Source: Pseudoduganella umbonata | GTDB taxonomy: Bacteria > Pseudomonadota > Gammaproteobacteria > Burkholderiales > Burkholderiaceae_D | Direction of reading: 5' to 3' | Assembly: GCF_014192225.1 (NCBI RefSeq) | Contig: NZ_JACHXS010000010.1 | Coordinates: forward strand, 1-64,000 | Length of the DNA: 64,000 nt | Part shown: in pieces, positions 36,999 through 46,171 of the stretch | Layout of the letters: the number at the start of each line of letters is the position of its first letter | How positions within the stretch are numbered: the first letter of the stretch is position 1 | Translations under genes and position numbers: made by a program | Notes under the pieces: model-generated | Seen by the model: the letters and a program-made list of their open reading frames with translations, nothing else | Database searches by the model: none | What the model was told of the DNA's origin: nothing

Positions 36999-38309
36999 AT
37001 GGGACTCTTTTCCCTCTTCCGCAAAGACAAGCCGATCGTCGACGAGGACGAGGCCTATGCGCGCCTGGCCGCCAACAGCGAACTGCAGCGCCGCGACGAC
37101 GCGTCGCCATTGAGTGCGCAGCAAAAGCTGCAGCTGGACCTGCAGCGCGATATTGCCCGTGCCACCGTGCTGAAGATCGATGCGATCGAGGCCGCCATGG
37201 CTGCCGACATGTTCGACGAGCCGGCCTTTCGCCGACCGCAACGGCGCAGCGCGGCCCCTGCCAATGCTGCCGCTCACACGCTCGACGACGCGGTGACCGA
37301 GCTGCTGGAAGACGACGATATTCCGGTCGAGGCGGCTGCCGCCGAAAGCGCACCGGCGGTCGAGGAAGCGGCGATCCTGTATGCCAACGGTGAAACGGAT
37401 GACGCATGCCGCCTGCTGGCCGACGCGGTTCGCGGGGATCCGGCCGGCGACCGCACCGCCTGGTGGATGCTGTTCGACCTGTACTGCGTGCTCGGCCGGC
37501 AGGAAGCGTTCGACAGCCTGTCGATCGACTATGCCAGTACCTTCGAGACATCGCCGCCGCCGTGGAATCCGGCCCTGGCGGACAACGCCGCCGCCAGCAG
37601 CGGTGTCACCCCGTCCGCAACGCTCGCCGGCGTGCTCGACGCCGCCACCAGCGCGCAAATTGCCCACCTGCGTGCCGCTGCCGAAGGCGCCGCCGTGCTG
37701 CGCCTGGATTTCTCCCGCGTTACCGCGGTCGAACCTGCCGGCTGCGCGCTGCTGTACGACACATTGCGCGAACTGCAGCGCGGCCGCGAACTGATCCTTG
37801 GCGGCGTGGACGAGCTGCTGCTGCAGGTGCGCGCCATCGTCGACGTCGGCCGGCGCGACGACAGCGCGGCACCGTGGCTGCTGATGCTTGAACTGCTGCG
37901 CCTGCTGAACCGCGAGAAAGAGTTCGACGAAGCGGGCATGGATTACTGCGTGACGTTCGAGGTGTCGCCGCCACCGTTCACGCCGCCGGGTAAGGTGGCA
38001 AGCACCCCTCGGCAGGTCGCCGGGCCGGCCGCCGACCGCTACCTGCTGCCGCGCACGCTCGAAGGCAACGCCGAAGAAGTCTGGTCCGCCATCCGGGCCC
38101 ATGCCGACGATTGCCCTGCGCTGGTATTCGATTGTTCCCGGCTGGCGCGGATCGACTACGTGGCGGCCGGCCACCTGCTGGCGCTGCTGCAGCAGCTGGC
38201 CGGGCCGGAGCGGCGCATCGAGTTTCGCGAGCTGAACCACATGATCGCGGCGCTGGCGCGGCTGCTGGGATATGGTGGCGTGGCACGGCTGATGCCGCAC
38301 CGGTACTGA
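36999..38309 (+). CDS. STAS-domain-like protein upstream of hslV
   Basis: A 436-residue protein with an N-terminal variable part (1-110), a short helical segment resembling a TPR (EEAAILYANGETDDACRLL), and two STAS-like stretches: VLRLDFSRVTAVEPAGCALL (about 230-260) and ALVFDCSRLARIDYVAAGHL (about 370-400), the latter followed by ELNHMIAALARLLG. STAS domains bind anti-sigma kinases or transporters; no partner gene is near. Start ATG 36999 opens MGLFSLFRKDKP. Its function is not known. It precedes hslV but is separated from it by a heat-shock-type promoter. Confidence 0.7.
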   Translation: MGLFSLFRKDKPIVDEDEAYARLAANSELQRRDDASPLSAQQKLQLDLQRDIARATVLKIDAIEAAMAADMFDEPAFRRPQRRSAAPANAAAHTLDDAVTELLEDDDIPVEAAAAESAPAVEEAAILYANGETDDACRLLADAVRGDPAGDRTAWWMLFDLYCVLGRQEAFDSLSIDYASTFETSPPPWNPALADNAAASSGVTPSATLAGVLDAATSAQIAHLRAAAEGAAVLRLDFSRVTAVEPAGCALLYDTLRELQRGRELILGGVDELLLQVRAIVDVGRRDDSAAPWLLMLELLRLLNREKEFDEAGMDYCVTFEVSPPPFTPPGKVASTPRQVAGPAADRYLLPRTLEGNAEEVWSAIRAHADDCPALVFDCSRLARIDYVAAGHLLALLQQLAGPERRIEFRELNHMIAALARLLGYGGVARLMPHRY

Positions 38310-38325
38310 CTGGTTTTTTATCCGC

Positions 38326-38354
38326 CTTGCAATTTTTTGATCCAACCCCATTTT
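38326..38354 (+). promoter_or_regulatory. Sigma-32 (heat-shock) promoter of hslVU
   Basis: CTTGCAA (38326-38332), a 13-bp spacer, and CCCCATTTT (38346-38354). The sigma-32 consensus is CTTGAAA then CCCCATnT with 11-16 bp between. The -10 is perfect and the -35 differs at one base. It lies 30 bp before the hslV start, and hslVU is a classic heat-shock operon. Confidence 0.85.
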
Positions 38355-38383
38355 CGCGGCTGGCGTCATCACTTGAGGCAATT

Positions 38384-38920
38384 ATGGAACAATTTCACGG
38401 CACCACCATCCTCTCCGTCCGGCGCGGCAACCAGGTCGCACTGGGTGGCGATGGCCAGGTAACGCTGGGCAATATCGTCATGAAGGGCTCGGCCCGCAAG
38501 GTACGCAAGCTGTATCAGGGCAAGGTCCTGTGCGGCTTTGCCGGCGGCACCGCCGATGCCTTCACGCTGCTGGACCGCTTCGAAGCGAAGCTGGAAAAAC
38601 ACCAGGGCAACCTGCTGCGCGCCTCCGTCGAGATGGCGAAGGACTGGCGCACCGACCGCGTGCTGCGCCGGCTGGAAGCCATGCTGCTGGTCGCCGACGC
38701 GCAATCGACGCTGATCATTACCGGCAACGGCGACGTGCTGGAGCCGGAAGACGGCATCGGCGCGATCGGCTCGGGCGGTGTGTACGCGCAGTCGGCAGCC
38801 AAGGCGCTGTTCGAGAATACCGAGCTCAACCCTGCCGAGATCGTTAAAAAATCGCTGACCATCGCGGGGGAACTGTGCATTTATACGAACTTGTCGCACA
38901 TTATCGAAACGCTGGATTGA
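38384..38920 (+). CDS. hslV: ATP-dependent protease subunit HslV
   Basis: The proteolytic dodecamer of the HslVU (ClpQY) protease. The 178 residues include the N-terminal threonine active site, here Thr7 in MEQFHGTTILSVRR, so a six-residue lead peptide must be removed. E. coli HslV needs only Met removal. GGDGQVTLG, GFAGGTADAFTLLDRFE and AIGSGGVYAQSAA are family motifs. It is transcribed with hslU, 52 bp downstream, from a sigma-32 promoter. Confidence 0.96.
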   Translation: MEQFHGTTILSVRRGNQVALGGDGQVTLGNIVMKGSARKVRKLYQGKVLCGFAGGTADAFTLLDRFEAKLEKHQGNLLRASVEMAKDWRTDRVLRRLEAMLLVADAQSTLIITGNGDVLEPEDGIGAIGSGGVYAQSAAKALFENTELNPAEIVKKSLTIAGELCIYTNLSHIIETLD

Positions 38921-38972
38921 TGGCCAATATCAGGCCAACATCGACAACCACGCAATGACAGCAGGAACACAT

Positions 38973-40310
38973 ATGAACATGACCCCGCAGGAAATCGTCG
39001 GCGAACTGGACAAGCACGTCGTCGGACAGGGCAAGGCAAAGAAGGCCGTGGCCATCGCGCTGCGCAACCGCTGGCGCCGGCAGCAGGTCGAGGAACCGCT
39101 GCGCCATGAAATCACGCCGAAGAACATCCTGATGATCGGCCCGACCGGTGTCGGCAAGACCGAGATCGCACGCCGGCTGGCCAAGCTGGCCGATGCGCCC
39201 TTCATCAAGGTGGAGGCCACCAAGTTCACCGAAGTGGGCTATGTGGGCCGCGACGTGGAAACCATCATCCGCGACCTGATCGATATCGGCATCAAGCAGA
39301 CGCGCCAGGCCGAAATGACCAAGGTGCGTGCGCGCGCCGAGGATGCCGCCGAAGACCGCGTGCTCGATATCCTGGTGCCGCCGCCGCGCGACTTCGGTTT
39401 CCGTGACAATACCGCGGCGGAAGCGCCGGAAAAGGATTCCACGCGCCACACCTTCCGCAAGCGCCTGCGCCAGGGCGAGCTCGACGACAAGGAAATCGAG
39501 ATCGAACTGGCCGACCAGGCACCGCAGATGGAGATCATGGCGCCGCCCGGCATGGAGGAGATGACCGAGCAGATCAAGTCGATGTTCGCCGGCGTGGGCG
39601 GCAACCGCAAGAAGTCCCGCAAGATCAAGATCCGCGAAGCGCTGAAACTGCTGGTCGACGAAGAGGCCGCCAAGCTCGTCAATGAAGACGAGATGAAGCA
39701 GAAGGCGATCCACAACGTGGAGCAGAACGGCATCGTGTTCCTGGACGAGATCGACAAGATCGCCTCGCGCTCCGAAGTCGGCGGCGCCGACGTGTCGCGC
39801 GCCGGCGTGCAGCGCGACCTGCTGCCGCTGGTCGAAGGCACCACGGTGAACACCAAGTACGGCATGATCAAGACGGATCACATCCTGTTCATCGCGTCCG
39901 GCGCGTTCCACCTCGCCAAGCCGTCGGACCTGATCCCGGAACTGCAGGGCCGTTTCCCGATCCGCGTGGAACTGGAATCGCTGGCGATCGCCGATTTCGA
40001 ACGCATCCTGACCAGCACTGATGCGTGCCTGACGCTGCAGTATGCCGCGCTGCTGGCCACCGAAGGCGTGACGCTGGAATTCGCCCCGGGCGGCATCACG
40101 CGGCTGGCCGAGATTTCGTTCCAGGTCAACGAACGCACCGAGAACATCGGCGCGCGCCGGCTGTACACGGTGATGGAAAAGCTGCTGGAAGAAATTTCGT
40201 TCTCGGCCAGCGATGCGGGCGACAAGCACATCGTCATCGATGCAGACTATGTGAACCAGCGGCTGGAAGCGCTGTCCGTCAACGAAGATCTTTCCAGGTA
40301 CGTCCTGTAA
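38973..40310 (+). CDS. hslU: ATP-dependent protease ATPase subunit HslU
   Basis: The unfoldase hexamer that feeds HslV. The 445 residues have Walker A GPTGVGKTEIARRLAKL (about 57-73), a pore loop in KFTEVGYVGRDVE, the inserted I-domain (about 110-230), Walker B IVFLDEIDKIA and the sensor region, ending NEDLSRYVL, the tail that docks into HslV. I chose ATG 38973, with CAGGAAC 8 bp upstream; the in-frame ATG at 38955 lacks an RBS. Confidence 0.96.
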   Translation: MNMTPQEIVGELDKHVVGQGKAKKAVAIALRNRWRRQQVEEPLRHEITPKNILMIGPTGVGKTEIARRLAKLADAPFIKVEATKFTEVGYVGRDVETIIRDLIDIGIKQTRQAEMTKVRARAEDAAEDRVLDILVPPPRDFGFRDNTAAEAPEKDSTRHTFRKRLRQGELDDKEIEIELADQAPQMEIMAPPGMEEMTEQIKSMFAGVGGNRKKSRKIKIREALKLLVDEEAAKLVNEDEMKQKAIHNVEQNGIVFLDEIDKIASRSEVGGADVSRAGVQRDLLPLVEGTTVNTKYGMIKTDHILFIASGAFHLAKPSDLIPELQGRFPIRVELESLAIADFERILTSTDACLTLQYAALLATEGVTLEFAPGGITRLAEISFQVNERTENIGARRLYTVMEKLLEEISFSASDAGDKHIVIDADYVNQRLEALSVNEDLSRYVL

Positions 40311-40327
40311 TCCAAGCACCGTCGATC

Positions 40328-40531
40328 ATGGCAAACAAGGCCCTGGCAACCCGGCAAAAGATGCGCCTGCGCATCGAGCCGTCGCAGTCGTTCTCCAAGC
40401 CGCGCAACCCGTTCGCGGGGCTGGCGAAGGCGCGCGCGGCCGGACCGCACGAACGCAGCAAGTCCGCCGAACGCCAGGCCGCCAAGGTCGCCATCGCGAA
40501 AGCCAGGCTGAAGCCGGATCCGGACGAGTAA
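40328..40531 (+). CDS. Small basic protein of unknown function after hslU
   Basis: A 67-residue, strongly basic protein (MANKALATRQKMRLRIEPSQ at the start, many Lys/Arg and Ala after) starting 17 bp past hslU in the same operon. It is probably mostly disordered apart from a C-terminal Ala/Lys helix (ERQAAKVAIAKARLK). I recognise no family. The base composition and coupling suggest a real gene; a nucleic-acid-binding role is only a guess. Two palindromes with T-runs follow. Confidence 0.65.
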   Translation: MANKALATRQKMRLRIEPSQSFSKPRNPFAGLAKARAAGPHERSKSAERQAAKVAIAKARLKPDPDE

Positions 40532-40553
40532 TCGCCACGGACCGTCGAGGCAC

Positions 40554-40600
40554 ACCGGTGTCTGACACTACTTCCACAGGAAATGGTGTCAGACACCGGT
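40554..40600. repeat. 47-nt palindromic element (family A variant) ending in T7
   Basis: 15-bp arms ACCGGTGTCTGACAC (40554-40568) and GTGTCAGACACCGGT (40586-40600) around a 17-nt loop with its own TTCC/GGAA mini-stem. Seven T follow on the plus strand, so it can end the hslVU transcript. The outer ACCGGTG and the loop word GGAAAT are shared with the 60-nt elements. Confidence 0.88.
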
Positions 40601-40606
40601 TTTTTT

Positions 40607-40647
40607 ATTGCCTGGAAAATGGGGACGTACCCCATTTTCCAGGCAAT
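40607..40647. repeat. 41-nt perfect palindrome (family B) ending in T7
   Basis: 18-bp arms (40607-40624 and 40630-40647) around ACGTA, followed by a T-run on the plus strand. The inner arm AAAATGGGG and loop equal those of the element at 10351-10391 read on the other strand; the outer arm ATTGCCTGG differs at five of nine places, all compensated. It lies 5 bp from the gspC stop in a convergent gap. Confidence 0.92.
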
Positions 40648-40651
40648 TTTT

Positions 40652-41254
40652 TTACTGGTCGGTCGTCGGCCGCTGCACGGGCGCTGTGTAGACCGGCGCA
40701 GGCTGGCCTGCTGGCCCGACGGGCGTGCCGGCCGGTGGCGTGACCAGCGGCGACACGGAAGGCTGTGGCGTGGGCATCGAGGCCGGTGGTGGCGGCGCGG
40801 CGCGGTTCACGGGCGGCAACGGCGCGGCGGTGGTCGACGACACGCCGGCGTCCGGCAGCAGGTCGAGGCGTTTTTGCACGCCGCCGTCCAGCAGCGTCAC
40901 ATAGCGCGGCTGGACGTCCTGGACCGTGACACCCGGCGCCACCTCCTTGCCGACCGGGTAGGCCTTCGGCGTATCGCCACTGGTGGCGATGATGGCCACG
41001 CTGCCGCGGCCGCCGCGGGCAGCCACCACGCCGCGCAATTCGTATGTGCTGGCGGTAGCGACCGTGGCCTGGCCGCCGAACAGCCCCAGCGCCGCATCGA
41101 CCGGCGGCGGCGGCGTTTCCTGCACCGGCACCACGGCGATCTGCCGCTGCTGCGGCTTGAACAATTGCAGGCTCCAGTAGGCGGTGGACGCGGTCAGCGC
41201 CACCACGGCTGCCAGGGTGGCAATGGCGGGGAGGTGATGCGGCAAACGGTTCAT
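40652..41254 (-). CDS. gspC: Type II secretion protein GspC, short form
   Basis: The inner-membrane clamp that links the secretin to the inner platform. The 200 residues have one N-terminal membrane span (about 9-30), a periplasmic HR domain (about 55-135, with YELRGVVAARGGRGSVAII and VQPRYVTLLDGG), and a Pro-rich tail. There is no PDZ or coiled-coil domain after the HR region, so this is a short GspC. It is the last gene of the operon, an unusual position for gspC. Confidence 0.82.
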   Translation of the reverse strand: MNRLPHHLPAIATLAAVVALTASTAYWSLQLFKPQQRQIAVVPVQETPPPPVDAALGLFGGQATVATASTYELRGVVAARGGRGSVAIIATSGDTPKAYPVGKEVAPGVTVQDVQPRYVTLLDGGVQKRLDLLPDAGVSSTTAAPLPPVNRAAPPPPASMPTPQPSVSPLVTPPAGTPVGPAGQPAPVYTAPVQRPTTDQ

Positions 41255-41285
41255 TCGAACTCCGGTAAATATCTCGCGGCGGCCA

Positions 41286-42506
41286 TCAGCGCACCAGCTG
41301 GTTGATCTCGATGATCGGCATCAGCACGGCCAGCACAATCAGCAGTACGACCACGCCCATGGCCAGGATCAGCGCCGGCTCCAGCAGCCCGGCGATGGTC
41401 AGCGTGCGCCGCTCCAGGTCCGCTTCCTGCGCGGCGGCGGCGCGTTCCAGCATGGCGGGCAGCTCGCCGGTGATCTCGCCGGCGCGGATCATGTGGATCA
41501 GCATCGGCGGGAAGTGCTTCTGTGCCGACAGCGCCCGCGCCAGGCTCACGCCCTCGCGCACCGCATCGCTGGCCTCTTCCACCAGCTGGCGCATGGCCAC
41601 GTTCGACAGCGTATCGCGGCTGGTTTCCAGCGCGCGCAGGATCGGCACGCCGGAACCGGTGGTGATCGCCAGCGTGCTGGCAAAGCGCGACGTGTTCAGG
41701 CTGCGCTCGAACTTGCCGTACAGCGGCGCGGTCAGCAGCCACGTGTGCCAGCGCGTCTTCAGCGCGATGTTCTGCAGCGCGCGGCGCCACGCGAACCAGG
41801 CGCCGATCAGCAATACCAGCACGATCAGCCCGTAGTTGCGCACGAAGTCCGATACCGCCAGCATGATCACCGTGAGCAGCGGCAGCTTCTGCTTGGTATT
41901 CGAGAAGACCGACACGATCTGCGGCACCACGTAGGTGAGCAGGAAGATCACGATCGCGAACGCCACCACCGTGACGATGGCCGGATACGTGAACGCCAGC
42001 CGCACTTTCTGCACCAGCGCATTGCGCCGTTCGATGTAGTCGGCCAGCCGCGACAGCACGCGCGACAACTGGCCGATCTGCTCGCCCGACGCGACCAGCG
42101 CGCGATAGATCTCGGCGAAGTCGCGCGGGTGGCGTTTCAATACGTCCGACAGCGCGGCACCGCCGATCACTTCGGAGCGGATCGATGCGATCAGGTCGCG
42201 CACATAGGGACGCTCGGCCTGTTCCAGCAGCGCGGTGAAGGACTGCTCCAGCGGCAGGCCGGCTTCGAGCAGGCTGGCCAGCTGGCGCGTGAAGAGCGCC
42301 AGCTCGGTCGTCGACAGCTTTTCGCCCAGGCCGCGCCGCGTGGCGGTACCGCTCGCATCCACCTGCGCCGTGATGGTATCCACCTTGATCGGTACGAGTC
42401 CCTTGGCACGCAGGTCGGCACGCGCGGCGCGCGCGCTGTCCGCGTTGACGACGCCTCGTTTCGTGGCGCCGCCCGCGTCGACCGCTTCATAACGGAATGC
42501 CGCCAT
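41286..42506 (-). CDS. gspF: Type II secretion inner-membrane platform protein GspF
   Basis: A 406-residue polytopic protein with two T2SSF domains (about 70-195 and 272-395) and three membrane spans (near 170-190, 220-240 and 375-400). FTRQLASLLEAGLPLEQSF and FASTLAITTGSGVPILRALE mark the two repeats. It lies 17 bp after gspE and before gspC. Confidence 0.94.
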   Translation of the reverse strand: MAAFRYEAVDAGGATKRGVVNADSARAARADLRAKGLVPIKVDTITAQVDASGTATRRGLGEKLSTTELALFTRQLASLLEAGLPLEQSFTALLEQAERPYVRDLIASIRSEVIGGAALSDVLKRHPRDFAEIYRALVASGEQIGQLSRVLSRLADYIERRNALVQKVRLAFTYPAIVTVVAFAIVIFLLTYVVPQIVSVFSNTKQKLPLLTVIMLAVSDFVRNYGLIVLVLLIGAWFAWRRALQNIALKTRWHTWLLTAPLYGKFERSLNTSRFASTLAITTGSGVPILRALETSRDTLSNVAMRQLVEEASDAVREGVSLARALSAQKHFPPMLIHMIRAGEITGELPAMLERAAAAQEADLERRTLTIAGLLEPALILAMGVVVLLIVLAVLMPIIEINQLVR

Positions 42507-42523
42507 TCAGTTGACTCCCACTC

Positions 42524-43942
42524 TCAATCCTTGGCCACGCGCAGCAGCTCGGCCAGCGTCGTGGTGCCGTTGGCAAGCCAGCGCTCGCCGTCGTCGCGCA
42601 TCGTCGTCATGCCGTCCGCCAGCGCGGTGTCCTTGATCGCCGCTTCGGAGGCGCGGTCGTGGATCTGCGCGCGGATCCGGTCGGTCGTCTGCAGCAGCTC
42701 GTAGATGCCGACACGGCCCTGGTAGCCCGTCTGTCCGCAGGCCTCGCAGCCGACCGCGTGCCACTGGGCACCGTCGAACGTCTTGCATTCCCCGCACAGC
42801 TTGCGCACCAGCCGCTGCGCCAGCACGCCCAGCAGCGACGACGACAGCAGGAACGGCTCGATACCCATGTCCAGCAGGCGCGTCACGGCCGATGCCGAAT
42901 CGTTGGTGTGCAGCGTAGCCAGCACCAGGTGGCCCGTCAGCGATGCCTGTACGGCGATCTGCGCCGTTTCCAGGTCGCGGATCTCGCCGATCATGATCAC
43001 GTCCGGATCCTGGCGCAGGATCGCCCGCAGCGCCTTCGCGAACGTCATGTCGATGCGCGCGTTGACCTGTGTCTGGCCCACGCCGGCCAGGTCGTATTCG
43101 ATCGGGTCCTCGACGGTGAGGATATTCGTCGTCGTCGAGTTCAGCAGCGACAGCGCGGCATACAGCGTCGTGGTTTTACCGGAACCCGTCGGACCGGTCA
43201 CCAGCACGATGCCGTGCGGCTGTGCCAGCAGGCCGTTGAACTCGGCGAGCATCGGCTCGCTCATGCCCAGGTGCTGCAGGTCGAGGCGGCCGGCTTCCTT
43301 GTCCAGCAAGCGCAGCACGGCCCGTTCGCCGTGTCCGGTCGGCAGCGTGGAAACGCGCACGTCGACGGGCTTGCCGCCCACCCGCAGCGTGATGCGGCCA
43401 TCCTGCGGCAGGCGCTTCTCGGCGATGTCCAGCTGCGCCATGATCTTGATGCGCGAGATCAGCGAACCATGGATCGCCTTTCTCGGCTTGACGATGTCGC
43501 GCAGCGCGCCGTCGACACGGAAGCGCACGACGGAAATCTGCTCGAACGGCTCGACGTGGATGTCCGATGCGCCGTCGCGCAGCGCCTGCGTCAGCAGCGC
43601 ATTGATCATGCGGATCACCGGCGCATCGTCCGACGATTCCAGCAGGTCTTCGATGGCCGGCACGTCCTGCAGCAGCCGGGTGAGATCCAGGTCGGCATCG
43701 AATTCGTCGGCCACCTGCGAGACATCGCCGCCGGTGCCGGCATAAGCGGCCGCGATCGCCTCTTCGAGCTGCGCGCGCGGCAGTGGTTTCAGCTGGATGC
43801 GGCCAAAGCGGCGCGACACCTCGGCGATCGCCGATGGCGCGGTGGCGTTCGACACCAGCACCTCGACCGTGCCATCGCGCTCGCCGCTTTTCGCCAGCAC
43901 GAGGAAATCGCGGGCGAATGCGTAGGGAAGAAGATTATCCAT
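42524..43942 (-). CDS. gspE: Type II secretion ATPase GspE
   Basis: The cytoplasmic hexameric ATPase that powers pseudopilus assembly. The 472 residues have an N-terminal domain shorter than in Xcp or Eps systems, Walker A GPTGSGKTT (250-258), the Asp box EDPIEYDL, Walker B-like MIGEIRDLETAQIAV and the His box ATLHTNDSASAV. A tetra-cysteine zinc site follows (CGEC and CEAC). It lies between gspD and gspF. Confidence 0.95.
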   Translation of the reverse strand: MDNLLPYAFARDFLVLAKSGERDGTVEVLVSNATAPSAIAEVSRRFGRIQLKPLPRAQLEEAIAAAYAGTGGDVSQVADEFDADLDLTRLLQDVPAIEDLLESSDDAPVIRMINALLTQALRDGASDIHVEPFEQISVVRFRVDGALRDIVKPRKAIHGSLISRIKIMAQLDIAEKRLPQDGRITLRVGGKPVDVRVSTLPTGHGERAVLRLLDKEAGRLDLQHLGMSEPMLAEFNGLLAQPHGIVLVTGPTGSGKTTTLYAALSLLNSTTTNILTVEDPIEYDLAGVGQTQVNARIDMTFAKALRAILRQDPDVIMIGEIRDLETAQIAVQASLTGHLVLATLHTNDSASAVTRLLDMGIEPFLLSSSLLGVLAQRLVRKLCGECKTFDGAQWHAVGCEACGQTGYQGRVGIYELLQTTDRIRAQIHDRASEAAIKDTALADGMTTMRDDGERWLANGTTTLAELLRVAKD

Positions 43943-43969
43943 GATGCTGCCTGTTCAAGTGCGCCACCA

Positions 43970-46171
43970 TCACTGTTGCGGCGTCGGCGGTTGCGTCGGT
44001 TGTTGCGTCGGTTGCTGCAGTGGCTGGGCCGCTCCAGGCGCCCCGGCCGGCACGGGCGCCGCCGGCACCGGCGCGGCCACCGTCGGCGAACCGACCGGCA
44101 CGCCGTTGTTCAGCACCGGCAGCTGCGGCTGGCCCAGCTGGCGCAGCAGGATCGTGTCGCTCGGCTTGAAGTCGGCGCCGGAGGCGCGCATGTAGTCGTA
44201 GCGGTCCGCGGCCAGGCTCATGCTCTGCTCCTTGTTGCGGATCACCACCGGGCGCAGGAACACCATCAGGTTGGTTTTCTTGCGCGCCCGCGTGTTGTAC
44301 TTGAACAGGTTGCCCAGCACGGGAATGTCGCCCAGGCCGCGCACCTTTTCCACGCCGTCCGACGCGGTATCCTCGATCAGGCCGCCCAGCACGATGATCT
44401 GGCCGTCATCGGCGATCACGTTGTTCTCGATCACGCGGGTGTTCAGCGTGATGCCGGCCGTCGCCGTGAGCGACGACTGGTCCACCGACGACGATTCGTT
44501 GTAGATCGCCAGCTTGATCGTGCCGCCCTCGGAAATCTGCGGCTTCACCTTCAGCGTCAGGCCCACGTCCTTGCGGTCGATGGTCTGGAACGGGTTGGTG
44601 TTGGTGCCGGAAGTGGTGGTGAACTGGCCGGTCAGGATCGGCACGTTCTGGCCGACGCGGATGGTGGCCACTTCGTTGTCCAGCGTGATCATGTTCGGGG
44701 TCGACAGGATGTTGCCGTTGCCGGTCGATTCCAGCGTGTGGGCCACCGCGCCCAGGCCGAACTTGCCGTCCGCCAGCTGCTTGAAGATACCGATCGTCAG
44801 GCCGTTGCTGGGCGCACTGGCGCCGTTGTACACGTTGACCAGGTTGTTGCCGCCGCTGGAGAACGACTGCAGGCCGCCGAGCCGGTAGGTGCTGTTGCTG
44901 TCGCCGGTGGCGCCGACCCACTGCACGCCGAATTCGGAGGCCTTGTCGACCGACACCTCGACGATCAGCGCCTCGATGTAGACCTGGGCGCGGCGCACGT
45001 CGAGCTGGTCGATCACGGCGCGCAGGTTGCGGTAGATCGCTTCGGGTGCGGTGATGATCAGCGTGTTGGTCGACGCGTCGGCCTGGATGAAGCCGGCCGT
45101 ACTGTTGCCTGCCGTGCCCTGCGTACCCGTGCGGTTGCCGGACAGGAGCGGATTCGTCGGGCCGGCAGTCTGCGACGAGGTGCCCGTCTGGCCGATCGTG
45201 TTGTTGGCGCCCGTCTGCATCGTGGCCTGGTTGTTCAGCGCATTGCCGGACGTGCCGGTGCTGGACGGCGTCTCGCCGGACATCACGGCGCGCAGCGTTT
45301 CGGCCAGCTGCGTGGCATCGGCATTCTTCAGGTACACCACGTGCACGTTGCCCGACTGCGAAGTGGGCAAGTCCAGCTTGGCGATCAGCGAGCGCGCCAG
45401 GTTGGCACGGGCCACGGACGGCGCGCGCAGCACCAGCGAGTTGGTGCGCGGATCGGCCAGCACCGAGACCTGCCCGCCGCCGTCGCCGCCCTTGCCCGGC
45501 TCCATCAGCTTGTTGATCATCGACGCGATGTCGCTGGCGATCGCGTAGCGCACCGGGATTACGTCCATGTCCGCGCTGGCGGGGGTATCCATCGCCGAGA
45601 TGATCTTCGACAGGCGCTTCAGGTTGTCGGCATAGTCGGTGATCACCAGCGTGTTGTTGCCGGGGTTCGCGTTGATCGTGTTGTTGACGGAGATGAGCGG
45701 GCGCAGCACGCTGACGAGGTTCGACGCCGACTCATGATTGAGCTGGAACACCTGGGTGGCGACCTGGTCGCCCTTCGGCGCGGCCTGCCCTTTGACGATG
45801 GTGGGCGTGGCCTGCAGCTTGGCTTCCGCTTCCGGCACCACCTTGGCATAGCCGTCGCCGCTGACGATCGCATAGCCTTGCAGCCGCAGCGCGGAGGTCA
45901 GCAGCGCGAAGGCCTGCGACTTGCTGATCGATTTTTCCGACACCAGCGTGATCGTGCCCTTGACCCGCGGATCGATCAGGAACGTGATGTTGGTGTAGTG
46001 GCCCACCGCCTTGATGACGGACTCGATATCGGCACCGACGAAGTTCAGCGCGGCTTCATCCTGCGGCGCGGCCCAGGCCGGCCCCACGGAAGACGACAGC
46101 ACGCAGCACAGCAGCGCGCCGGCGGACAGGCGCCGCAGCGCGGGAAGTTGATATTTGCTTGCAGTTTTCAT
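43970..46171 (-). CDS. gspD: Type II secretion outer-membrane secretin GspD
   Basis: Forms the outer-membrane exit channel. The 733 residues include a signal peptide (LSAGALLCCVLSSSVGPAWA), N0 to N3 domains (about 35-330), a Gly/Thr/Asn-rich linker in N3, and the secretin domain (about 430-660) with VGQNVPILTGQF and VPVLGNLFKYNTR-like VLGNLFKY. The C-terminal tail is Pro/Gln-rich. No pilotin gene is visible. Its start shares one base with the gspN stop. Confidence 0.95.
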   Translation of the reverse strand: MKTASKYQLPALRRLSAGALLCCVLSSSVGPAWAAPQDEAALNFVGADIESVIKAVGHYTNITFLIDPRVKGTITLVSEKSISKSQAFALLTSALRLQGYAIVSGDGYAKVVPEAEAKLQATPTIVKGQAAPKGDQVATQVFQLNHESASNLVSVLRPLISVNNTINANPGNNTLVITDYADNLKRLSKIISAMDTPASADMDVIPVRYAIASDIASMINKLMEPGKGGDGGGQVSVLADPRTNSLVLRAPSVARANLARSLIAKLDLPTSQSGNVHVVYLKNADATQLAETLRAVMSGETPSSTGTSGNALNNQATMQTGANNTIGQTGTSSQTAGPTNPLLSGNRTGTQGTAGNSTAGFIQADASTNTLIITAPEAIYRNLRAVIDQLDVRRAQVYIEALIVEVSVDKASEFGVQWVGATGDSNSTYRLGGLQSFSSGGNNLVNVYNGASAPSNGLTIGIFKQLADGKFGLGAVAHTLESTGNGNILSTPNMITLDNEVATIRVGQNVPILTGQFTTTSGTNTNPFQTIDRKDVGLTLKVKPQISEGGTIKLAIYNESSSVDQSSLTATAGITLNTRVIENNVIADDGQIIVLGGLIEDTASDGVEKVRGLGDIPVLGNLFKYNTRARKKTNLMVFLRPVVIRNKEQSMSLAADRYDYMRASGADFKPSDTILLRQLGQPQLPVLNNGVPVGSPTVAAPVPAAPVPAGAPGAAQPLQQPTQQPTQPPTPQQ

